Of a DNA stretch of 64,000 bases, positions 36,949 to 45,914 are shown one piece after another. This stretch comes from Epiperipatus broadwayi. Taxonomy: Eukaryota; Onychophora; Udeonychophora; Euonychophora; Peripatidae. Both the position numbers and the translations under genes were made by a program. The DNA lies in NCBI GenBank assembly GCA_028023455.1, contig JAQFVV010012509.1, positions 1,426,001-1,490,000 of the forward strand, given 5' to 3'. How positions within the stretch are numbered: position 1 is the first letter of the stretch; the number at the start of each line of letters is the position of its first letter. A model generated the notes under the pieces. The model made no database searches, was not told the DNA's origin, and saw only the letters and a list, made by a program, of their open reading frames with translations.

Positions 36949-37007
36949 ATCCAATATCCCCAGACCAGTTTCTGGCTTGTGGCTGTCGTCAGTGAGAAGC
37001 CTTGGAT
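36949..37007 (-). ncRNA. hammerhead ribozyme motif (family A)
   Basis: Core CTGACGA (complement of 36986-36992; position 7 tolerates any base), GAAA, stem III AC-TG-GT, GTC. Stem I TTCTCA/TGGGGA and ATCCAA/TTGGAT pair. Stem II is degraded (CAGC against GCCA), so activity is uncertain. Confidence 0.65.
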
Positions 37008-37394
37008 CTGAGAGCACTGCACCTAGATCTCAGGATCTAATGCAACTTTCCAGCAGCCACCTTTTATCTCTACTTAACTATAAAACTATGAGAATGAAAT
37101 TGAAAACACAATATTTTCAATCTAAGCTCAATAGCTTATATAGTCATATGGGTCTGAACCCAGTTCAGCACCCATACATTTTGGTGTCTTTGGCTCTTTA
37201 ACAACCATAGCCACCACTATCCTATTAGGCAGGATTGGTGTGAAATCACTAAACACCACATGATCACCATCACTTATGCTAGCACATAACTGTTATTAAA
37301 CAGGCAAAATTCTCCATACAGCAGTGCCACCCTGTGCCAACCAGAGTAATCAATAGATGCCAGAAGGCTTGTGCATAAAATCCCCATCTAGTGC

Positions 37395-37431
37395 CTACTC
37401 ATCCAATATTCTCAGACTAGTTTCTGGCTTA
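37395..37431 (-). ncRNA. truncated hammerhead motif (family A)
   Basis: Only the 3' half (GAAA, stem III, GTC, stem I 3' strand, TTGGAT) remains. The inversion junction at 37431/37432 removes the CUGANGA half. Confidence 0.75.
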
Positions 37432-37548
37432 TATTGAAAATACTATTGTGTTTTCAATTTCATTCTCATATTTTGTAGTGAAGTAGAGATAAAACGTGGC
37501 TGCTGGAGGGTTGCATTAGATCCTAAGATCTAGGTGCAGTGCTCTCAG

Positions 37549-37607
37549 ATCCAAGGCTCCTCACTGACGAAAGCCACAAGCCAGAAACTAGTCTGGGGAT
37601 ATTGGAT
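37549..37607 (+). ncRNA. type I hammerhead ribozyme motif (family A)
   Basis: ATCCAA/TTGGAT, loop GGC/TA, TCCTCA/TGGGGA, core CTGACGA 37564-37570, GAAA 37584-37587, AC-TA-GT, predicted cleavage after C37593. Stem II is weakened to GC/GC by a G-to-A change. Confidence 0.75.
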
Positions 37608-38000
37608 GAGTAGGCACTAGATGGGGATTTTATGCACAAGCCTTCTGGCATCCATTGATAACTCTGGCTGGCGCAGGGTGGCACTACTGTATGAAGAGTT
37701 TTGCCTGTTTAATAACAGTTATGTGCTAGCATAAGAGATGGTGATCATGTAGTGTTTCATGGTTTAACACTAATCCTGCCTAATAGGATAGTGGAGGCTA
37801 TGGTTGTTAAAGAGCCAGACACCAAAATTTATGGGTGCTGAACTGAATTCAGACCCATATGACTATATAAGCTACTGAGCTTAGATTGAAAATATTGTGC
37901 TTTTCAATTTCATTCTCACAGTTTTGTAGTTAAGTAGAGCCAAAAGGTGGCTGCTGGAGGGTTGCATTAGATCCTAAGATTCTAGGTGTAGTGCTCTCAG

Positions 38001-38059
38001 ATTCAAGACTCCTCACTGACGAAGGCCATAAGCCAGAAACTAGTCTGGGGATATTGGAT
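38001..38059 (+). ncRNA. type I hammerhead ribozyme motif (family A)
   Basis: Core CTGACGA 38016-38022, stem II GGC/GCC, GAAA 38036-38039, AC-TA-GT, predicted cleavage after C38045, exactly 452 nt after the previous unit's site. The outer helix ATTCAA/TTGGAT keeps pairing with a T-G wobble. Confidence 0.8.
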
Positions 38060-38244
38060 GAGTAGGCAATAGAAGGGGATTTTATGCACAAGCCTTCTGG
38101 CATCCCTTAATTACTCTAAGTGGCAGAGGGTGGCACTACTGTATGGAGAGTTTTGCCTGTTTAATTATTTCTGTTATAATTAATTTAATTAATTTCCTAT
38201 ATCGTCCTTCTATTAATTTCTTTAATTTAATGAGCTTATATTCT

Positions 38245-38410
38245 TAACATATTCCATGTCCATATTTTAAGTAGCGAACATATAATGCAGATCTGTCATC
38301 TCTTCTATTAATAGCAGTATTATGTTCCTTAGCCCTTTCTTCCAATTGCTTTGCTGTATGTCCATAATAAACCATACTGCAAATCCCACAAATAATTTTA
38401 TATTATACCT
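38245..38410 (-). pseudogene. Penelope-like GIY-YIG endonuclease fragment
   Basis: Minus-strand stretch with CGICSMVYYGHTAKQLEERA and then KEHNTAI and SALYVRYLKYGH. It has the Cys pair, the YYG, the T...R pattern and EH of PLE-type GIY-YIG nucleases. No RT is attached in this orientation nearby, so it is a separate fragment from the PLE at 40540-41790. Confidence 0.75.
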
Positions 38411-38944
38411 TTTTTATAATCATCTTTTATTTCATAATTCCCTACTAATATTTCAAGATTTTTACTATTTGACCATCCCCATTTTAATATTTTTATCTAT
38501 ATAATTTTTATTTTTTAAAAATGTATGAGAATTTAGGAACATATGAACATTTTATATTGTCTGACTCACCATTATTATCCAAATTATATTGCTTATAACT
38601 ATTATAACTATAGCCTAAAATCATTTATATCTTTCTTATGTAAAATTTATTGAGTTATTTTATCTTATATTAAGTATATGTGTGTGAAAATAATTAAATA
38701 TTAATGTTTGCTTGCTCTCTTGTCACCAGTACACTAGTGTAGAGTTATTTTATGTGTTAAGTAAATATGCTGGACCCTGAGACAGAATGTGAGCTAGTCA
38801 TATTTCAATTGTTGGATTGTGGGTCTGGTCTGTTATCTGAAGCATGCTGGTTATATAACGTATGATTGGCTGGTGCCTGAGGTTGATCCTCAAAACAAAA
38901 TGCTTTGGATGGCAGGGGTTTGAATCTATCAATCGGGGTGGGTC

Positions 38945-39335
38945 ATGCTCTGGAAATGTAACCATGTTATACTTTCCATAGCTCGATCTGACCATGGATA
39001 TGATACATGTATGATACATTTTTTCCTTCCCTCTTATAATTCAAATACTATGAATTATAAACGGGAGGGGGAAAATGCATCATACATTGGTACAACAAAA
39101 AATAGATTAAAAACTAGATTTAAACAACATTTAAATGGTAGAAATTCCAATGTATACATACATTATAAAGAATTTGAACATAAAATTTTAATATAAAAAT
39201 GTTGGAAAAGATTAAAAACTACAGAGAAAGAATGATAAAAGAATATTTTTACATAAAAAGATATAAACCTGTTTTAAATAGAATTAATGGTGTAGATAAG
39301 GAATGTAAAATAAAATATAATTAATGTAGAATGTT
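38945..39335 (+). pseudogene. Penelope-like GIY-YIG endonuclease fragment
   Basis: Plus-strand frame with ASYIGTTKNRLKTRFKQHLN (about 39075-39135). After a stop at 39194 it continues in another frame with MIKEYFYIKRYKPVLNRING (about 39225-39290), the conserved C-terminal part of the domain. The 3' side leads into the GAAACGTT-bearing PLE end at 39714-39766. It is the opposite orientation to the fragments on both sides. Confidence 0.75.
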
Positions 39336-39713
39336 TAAAGAGGAAAAATTTACATTAGTTTTTAAATAGGAAAAATTTATATTAGTTTTTAAATAGATTT
39401 AATAGTATAAATAGGGAATGTAGATAATTGATATGGAAATTAAGATAAAATAGTTAAAGCAAGAAATAAATATGTAAGTAATTAAGGGTGATTTAAATAG
39501 TTTATTGGTGTTTTAGATGGTTTCTAATATTTTTGAAAATTTATAATTAATATGTAAAAAAGAAGTTTTATAATAAAGAAAGTACAGGAAGAAGAAATAA
39601 GTGAAAATATAATTACATATTTTATTATAATGAATTTGATGTGTTAATGTTAATATAAGAAAGAGATTTTGTATTTAGAGTATTATGTAAAGATGTGTAT
39701 TTTTTTTGTTATA

Positions 39714-39886
39714 GATCCTTGGAAATGACTGTAATGGTATAAAAAACAGTTGAAACGTTGGAAATGTATAATATAATATAATATACCATATACCCCTTAA
39801 TTGACACTCCCCAATGCAATTTAACATATGATTTATTTTATCTTCTCTTGCCTACAGTTTGAACTGTCCAGCAGTCATCATCAGAG
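39714..39886. repeat. two facing Penelope-like ends with hammerhead-like cores
   Basis: On the plus strand, 39714-39766 has GACTGT/ACAGTT stem-forming sequence followed by TGAAACGTTGG. On the minus strand, 39886-39858 has CTCTGATGATGACTGCTGGA, then CAGTTCAAAC. The second has an intact CTGATGA and stem II (GACTG/CAGTT) but GAAA reads CAAA; the first has GAAA but no CUGANGA. They look like degenerate hammerheads from the ends of two oppositely oriented PLEs. Confidence 0.5.
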
Positions 39887-40539
39887 CTACAACATTTAAA
39901 CATATACAATTAATACCTATCTATACATATACCAATATATATATATATATACACACATATATAAATTAAATATAAAATTAAAAACATTTCAAACACTCCA
40001 ACTACTAGTTTAAATATGGATCTTTAATATCTCTACAATCTAAAACCTTTTTATCCCACTTATATTTAATTAACTTATTTTATATTTTAACGTTTATTTC
40101 TTCACATTCTAATCATTTAATTTTTAAATTTGCCCTTTAATCTAATTTATTTCTTTTATTTAAATTACTTATATATTATACATTAATCAATAACAAATAT
40201 TAACATAATATCCTTATCATTTTATTTCTCTTAATTTTTTAACCAATTTTACCTTTTAAAAAACACTCAGCTCTCTTCCTCCTATAACCGAAATAACTTA
40301 AATATTTTTAAAAATTGTTTTATTTCTTTATTTTCTTCATCTCTACACCCTCTATGAACACATTCTGAAACTATATCTTATTCTAATTCTTTAAAATCTA
40401 CACATATCTATTCATTAACAAAAATATTCCTACAAAATTAACCCTGATCCTTATTAAGAGATAGCCTGATGCTTCTAATCGATATAATCTTCTTTGTCTT
40501 TCTATCCCTTCCATTTTTAGTATGATTTATCTAATACTT
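39887..40539. other. AT-rich 3' region of a minus-strand PLE
   Basis: AT-rich sequence between the hammerhead-like end at 39858-39886 and the endonuclease fragment starting near 40690. It is probably the decayed 3' part of that PLE. An (AT)n run lies at about 39936-39962. Confidence 0.4.
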
Positions 40540-41790
40540 CCCTTTTCAAATTTATGCCCTGTCTCTAATGAATGTAAATAAACAAGTGATCTCCTACAGT
40601 CAACCTTGTATAAATTGAATTCTTTGTTTCACCCACATAACTATTCCTAATATTTTTTCTTTACAAGATTTACACTCTATTCTATATACTCTATTTATAC
40701 AATTTTCTATATTTCCTATATATTTATTATCCAAAATATTAAGCATACTCTCTTCTTATTTACCACTTTAACTTTTATTACATTATTAAACTTTCTATTA
40801 ATTCTCCAAATTATTTTTATATTCTTTACAATAATTATTATATATATGTTTTAATACCCATATATTTATCTTTATTATCTTTATTCTTTCTATTATTCTC
40901 ATCATTATTAACAATAAATCTTTCTTCTGACATTCTTATATTATCCTCTGTAATCTTTTGGTAATCATTACTTTTAAATTCCTTAACTATAAACTCCACT
41001 TGCTTAGTATAATCCTCTTTATTTGAGCAATAATTAATAGCTCTATACATTCTTGAGGTAATACTATTTACTTTATATTTCTTATCTATATCTGAAGTCC
41101 AATTAGCTATGTTATGATCTATATTCATCTTTTTATATATTGATGTCTCTATTTTACACCTACCATTAGAATATGACTTCATTAATAGAATATCCTAATA
41201 TGATAGCTTATTTTCTTTTTCTTTTTCTATTGTAAATTTTATGTATTCATCTAAACTATTAACTTCTTCAAGGAAAAAAATTATTTTGACTTTTATTAAA
41301 AATCAATAATCATCCACATATCTTTTCATAAATATTGGAGCATTCTTATTACTTATCATTAAATCTTCTATCCTTTCCATATACATATCATTTAGCATTG
41401 CACTTAATGCCCCTTCTATTAATAATCCTTTTTGTTGTTTATAATACTCTCCTTTAAACTCAAATGTAATTTCTTTGCAATAAATTTCCATAATCTCTAT
41501 CAATCTTCCTATTGATATTTCTATTTCCTTACTCTTATCATTTTTATATCTATTAACTGCCACTTCTATAGCCTTCTCCACATTAATATTAGTGTACATT
41601 GATACCACATCCATTTTTACCATTAGTAAATTATAATTACTATACTGATTCACTTTTTCTCTAATTTCCTTTATCAGATTTTTATTATTTTTAACATAAT
41701 GACTACCATTTCTATTTATATATTTTTTCAAAATATTATTCACTATCCACTTTGATGTTTTATCAAAGTATGAGTTACAGTAAAAATTTA
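40540..41790 (-). pseudogene. Penelope-like element, RT palm plus GIY-YIG
   Basis: RT frame 41743-41303 with LLMVKMDVVSMYTNINVEKA, QQKGLLIEGALSAMLNDMYM and the catalytic FMKRYVDDY at its end (about 41325-41303). A downstream stretch at 41182-40838 carries RT thumb/linker sequence. Then SYVGETKNSIYTRL (about 40650-40610), preceded by a Cys pair, is the GIY-YIG endonuclease. This is a different, more AT-rich PLE lineage than the one at 12-14 kb, with Asn/Lys/Ile-rich codons. Frameshifts and stops separate the blocks. The RT N-terminus is absent on this strand; see 41789-41848. Confidence 0.85.
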
Positions 41791-41848
41791 TGGATCGCCA
41801 AAAAATTTTAAGAAAGGGATACCATTAAGACCAGTAATTAATGGTACA
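41789..41848 (+). pseudogene. inverted piece of Penelope-like RT
   Basis: Reads NFKKGIPLRPVINGTNS on the plus strand, the PLE block that normally lies just upstream of the region beginning at 41790 on the minus strand. The two pieces are head to head at about 41788-41791, so the 5' part of the element has been inverted. A family A hammerhead element follows at 41849. Confidence 0.7.
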
Positions 41849-42321
41849 AACTCTGGCTTGCACTGAGTGGCAATATTGTATGGAGAGTTTTGCCTGTTTT
41901 AACAACAGTTATAAGCAAACATAAGAAGTGGTCATCACATGATGTTTATTGGCTTAAAACCAATCCTGCCTAATAGGATAGTCGTGGCTATGGTTATTAA
42001 AGTATCAAAGACACCAAAATGACTATATAAGCTACTGAGCTTGGATTGAAAATGTTATTGTGTTTTCAATTTAAGACCCATGGTTTTGTAGTTGAGATAA
42101 AAGGTGGCTGCTGGAGAGTTGCATCAGATCCCAAGATCTAGGTGCAGTGCTCTCAGATTCAAGGCTGCTCAGAGATGAAGTCCACAAGCCAGAAACTAGT
42201 CTGGGGATATTGGATGAGTAGGCACTAGATGAGAATTATATGCACAGGCCTTTTGGCATCCATTGATTACTCTGGCTTGCACTGAGTGGCAATACTGAAT
42301 GGAGAGTTTTGCCTGTTTTAA
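41849..42321 (+). mobile_element. family A hammerhead element, ~1.1 units
   Basis: One unit with a short terminal direct repeat: CTCTGGCTTGCACTGAGTGG and the following GGAGAGTTTTGCCTGTTTTAAC appear both at 41850-41905 and at about 42270-42321. It is inserted at the PLE RT fragment. This copy is single-orientation, unlike the other three family A elements. Confidence 0.8.
42158..42216 (+). ncRNA. decayed hammerhead motif (family A)
   Basis: The 3' half (GAAACTAGTC, TGGGGA, TTGGAT) is intact, but the CTGATGA core reads GAGATGA and stem I is disturbed. Predicted inactive. Confidence 0.65.
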
Positions 42322-42439
42322 CTTTTTAAAATCTGAATAAAATCTACTCTGTTAAAACCAGTTTTAAATATATCTAGTTTTTTGGATTAGTTTGAAACCA
42401 AAATTCTTCTAGACAAATTGTAATGATCTTAAAAAAGAT

Positions 42440-43640
42440 CTTGTATAAATCTGATAAAAGATTGATATGTTTGTAATTTCTAATATCTTTTTATTTACCT
42501 ATTTAAAATATTTCTATGAGATTCTTCTAATCATATGATACATAATTTATTATTTGGACTTTTGCTATAGTTTTACCAACAATTTATTTTTTCATTTGCT
42601 TCTTTAAAGATATTTATAAAAATTTCATTATTTCCTGGAGTTTTCATATTTTTTATATATTTAACTGTATATCTCACCTCTTTATTTAAAATACCTGGCA
42701 ATTCAGAAAATGTAATTATGATAACTTTTTTATTCTTTATTTCTATATAAAACTCTATAAAACTCTTCCACATTTCATATCATTACTATTTATTAATATT
42801 GTTATCTTTTATTCTTATTACTAAAATAACTTTCCATTACTAAGATGTTCTATTATTCTTTTGAGACTTTTATTCCCTTTTATAGTTTTCTTTGCAAAAA
42901 AATTCTTTTTCATATTACTTTGCAAATTTTCAAGTATTCAATTCTTCTAAATAAATCATTTTTGAATATTTTCATATTTCTTTTTTTTCTTCATATATAT
43001 ATACTGCCTTGACACCGTTGAAAATGTATTGGTAAATTGTATTAGCTATATATAAAGTTGATTAAACATCACATGATCACCATTTCTTATGCTTGCACAT
43101 AACTGTTATTAAATCAGGCAAAACTCTCCATACAGTAATAGACTTTTAAATTATTTTCTTATTAAAATCATTCAAGTCTGAAGGGTCATCAAAATCCATT
43201 AATATTTTAAAATGACTTTCCATTTCAAAATTCACATGACTATTACTTATGTTTAGGAATATTCACTGTTAAATAATCTTTCTCAGCAAAACTTTTGTCT
43301 CAGTATTATCAACATATCTTACATCTCACTAAGTGATGATCACTTCCTGTGTTCAATCTATAAAGTCCATTTTAGTCTTGAAATATCTAATTTCTATTAA
43401 TCAAAATATAAACCAGCTTGATTGTATTTTTACTGGGGATGCTTTCTGCTTTGAAAAAAATCCTTTTAAAAATTCATAATATCAAATTTTCCATGAAGTT
43501 CAGAAATACATTTTGTGTTACATTTCTGTTTCCTTAACCAAATATATTCCAGCACTTTCATTTTTTAATTGTTTCCAATTACAATCTTTTTCTATAAATA
43601 TCTCAGGACTATTTAATGAATTATCATTAAATAAATATAA
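42440..43640 (-). pseudogene. LINE fragment: endonuclease end plus RT linker
   Basis: On the minus strand, NTGSDHHLVRCKI (about 43359-43321) matches the SDHxLVR end of APE-type LINE endonucleases. MESHFKILMDFDDPSDLNDF (about 43225-43165) fits the linker. ELPGILNKEVRYTVKYIKNM followed by KTPGNNEIFINIFKEA (about 42700-42600) is the pre-RT block of RTE-like LINEs. A family A fragment (43057-43140) interrupts it. RT core motifs are missing. Many stops. Confidence 0.65.
43057..43140 (-). repeat. family A hammerhead element fragment
   Basis: 84 bp matching the family A segment from AAACATCACATGATCACCAT to GGCAAAACTCTCCATACAGT in minus orientation, without the ribozyme part. It lies inside the LINE remnant. 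Confidence 0.75.
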
Positions 43641-44091
43641 AAAATCTATTAAATATAAGAATTCATATTAATTAGTCTTGATCATGCTATGAAATCATAC
43701 CATGAATAGTAACTGTTTCTATACAAATATAACTACACTAACTCCAGAAGAAAAAAATAAATAAAGATTGACAAAAAGATAAAGAAGTTTGCTTGATATC
43801 TTGTGATTCTTTAACTTTTCCTGCAATAAATTTTTTCTTCTAAAAGTCTTCATATATAATTGAAGCTCTCCACTGTATTTTATCTTCAATCATATTTTCT
43901 CGATGAAAGCAATCAACATTGCATCTCTTTCTAATAGCTTTGAAATTACCTATGAGTAATTGAAATCCAGTAAAAATCATTACCATGTTTACTAAATGTC
44001 TTGCCAACAAAAGTAATCAAAGAAGCATTTCTTTGAGATTGTCTACAAATGCTTATAATACACGAAAATTAAACTTAATATATATATAGGT
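43641..44091. other. AT-rich sequence, nothing recognised
   Basis: Intronic; no supported feature. Confidence 0.4.
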
Positions 44092-44180
44092 CAAGCATTG
44101 GTGGTCGAGAGATCAGAGACCGCTGCTTTACAAGCAGTTGTCCCGGGTTAGCGGGTTTGCTTCCCGGCTGATGCTATGAC
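44092..44180 (+). mobile_element. tRNA-derived SINE head (Val-TAC-like)
   Basis: A GC-rich island in AT-rich sequence. The anticodon arm GCTGC-TTTACAA-GCAGT (44122-44138) has anticodon TAC, as in tRNA-Val. The T-arm region CCCGGG...CCCGG is present, but box B reads GGTTTGCTTCC, off consensus. The acceptor ends do not pair cleanly, and the copy is followed by AT-rich repeats (AAAAATATATATA). It is therefore a SINE or tRNA pseudogene, not a functional tRNA. Confidence 0.6.
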
Positions 44181-44190
44181 ACATGAGAAA

Positions 44191-45914
44191 AATATATATA
44201 CAGAAATATTTTTTATCATCTGTGTTATCACACAATCGCAGACATTGAAAAAAAAAAATTCCTCCTAATATGCATTTCAACTAGAACAAGTTTCTTCTGT
44301 TTGGATTAAGTACTACAGTTTTTTTCCAATAGTCATGCACAATTGCTAATTATTTATTTAGACAAATTAGATAAAAACAATAACCCTCTAAATGAAAAAG
44401 AGAGAATAGCTCATTGTGTAAATATAAATCATGGAGAAATAAAATGCATTTTGTTTGGGAGAATGCTGTGAAGCTGAAAAAAAGGCAATTGTGTGCATAA
44501 TGGGCAAAAAAATTGGGTTTTGGTTATAAAATTCTGGGGGTAAAAAAGTGTATACTTAGAGATAAAGAGATTTCTGCTGATTTATGTGTTGATAATAACT
44601 AAGAGAAGAAAAAAAAAGTGAGAAGGTGAATAATGGTGATCTTGATGAAGGGGGAATATTGTGATTGTTTGAAAAGTAGGTGAAAAAGTAGAAATATTTA
44701 GGAAAATACAAAGTTTTGTGGTGCAGCTAAAAATTTAGGCAGATTTATATAATCTACTTTTTGATAGATAACTAATAATAATCATTTATTAATCTACTTC
44801 AAAAATATGGCAACAATTTAAGAAGACAAAATTATTATTATTGATTAAATAAGGGAATGCCTAAATATAAAAATTTTAATTGCAGAAAAAATAGATACCT
44901 TTAAAAAATTTAAAAGTAAATATGGATATTTCCTCAATGATTACATTGGTTTGAAACAAATATCTTAATATAAATATAAAAAAATGATTTGTATTTTATT
45001 ATTTGAAAATTGTGCAATTGAAAGCATGTATTAAAAATAAAAAAATAAACATTCTAAATCAGGGAAATTTTAGATATCCAATTATTTTACAAAGGAATTT
45101 CAAAGCTGATAAATTAAATCAAAAGTAAGTAACTGATATATCATATTTTAGGAACAAATAAAACATTTTTTATCTATAGTAAAAGATTTATTTAATGGTG
45201 AAATAATTAAATGTAAATTTATCAATTTCACTAGATAAATTATGTTACAATAATTATTCAATCTGATCAATGTATGGCCTATAGAAATTATTTTACAAAT
45301 AATATATTTCAATGTCATAAAAAGGAAATTCTCCAGATAATGGTACATGTGAAACTTGATTTAGTAAGATTTAAAAATGAATATCTTTATAGATATAAGC
45401 ATTATCAAATAAATGATGAGAACATTTCTCAAATTATTATATATAAGTCCAAATTTAAAAAATAAAGAGTCCATTCAAAATTAGAATAAGTTATAACATT
45501 CATTTAAATGTAAAATTTAATTGATAACTATTTAAGTCACCGTTATTAATTTGTCAGTTATAAATCCTAAAATTAAATCGTAATATTTATTATTCTTGGA
45601 GATGTGATTTTAAAGATAAAATCTTTGAGAACTAATAAGACTCTAAGAAGATGGTCTAATTTACTATATGAGTGTTTTTTGTTAGATAACTAATGGATAA
45701 TAATATAACATATATTTCAAATCCCATATAGTGGATTGGAAAACAGATTTACTTATTTATTTATTTTAAAAATCATATAATTAAATTTATTGTAATTTTA
45801 ATAAACTCCATAAATTAAAAGATAAAATATAATCAAATATAAATGTAGAGAACACATCAAATATATTTCAGTATATGTTTGAAAAATTGATACAAAAATA
45901 ATAATAAAACTCAC
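44191..45914. other. AT-rich intronic sequence 3' of the giant exon
   Basis: Start of the 22-kb intron in gene sense. It has A-rich runs and short frames with no domain similarity. Nothing recognised. Confidence 0.5.

Larger units (their letters stand above)
36791..38162. mobile_element. family A hammerhead element, inverted multimer with 13-bp TSD
   Basis: A 1,372-bp element flanked by the exact 13-bp duplication AATTATTTCTGTT (36778-36790 and 38163-38175). The left arm (36791-37431) is about 1.4 units in minus orientation, cut within a hammerhead at 37431. The right arm (37432-38162) is about 1.6 units in plus orientation. GAAA cores of adjacent same-strand units are 452 bp apart on both arms. 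It begins AAACCACTAAACACC and ends GCCTGTTT. No protein is encoded. Confidence 0.9.

Noticed and set aside
44092-44180. Functional tRNA-Val gene
   Set aside because: Box B is off consensus and the acceptor stem does not close; better explained as a SINE head or tRNA pseudogene.
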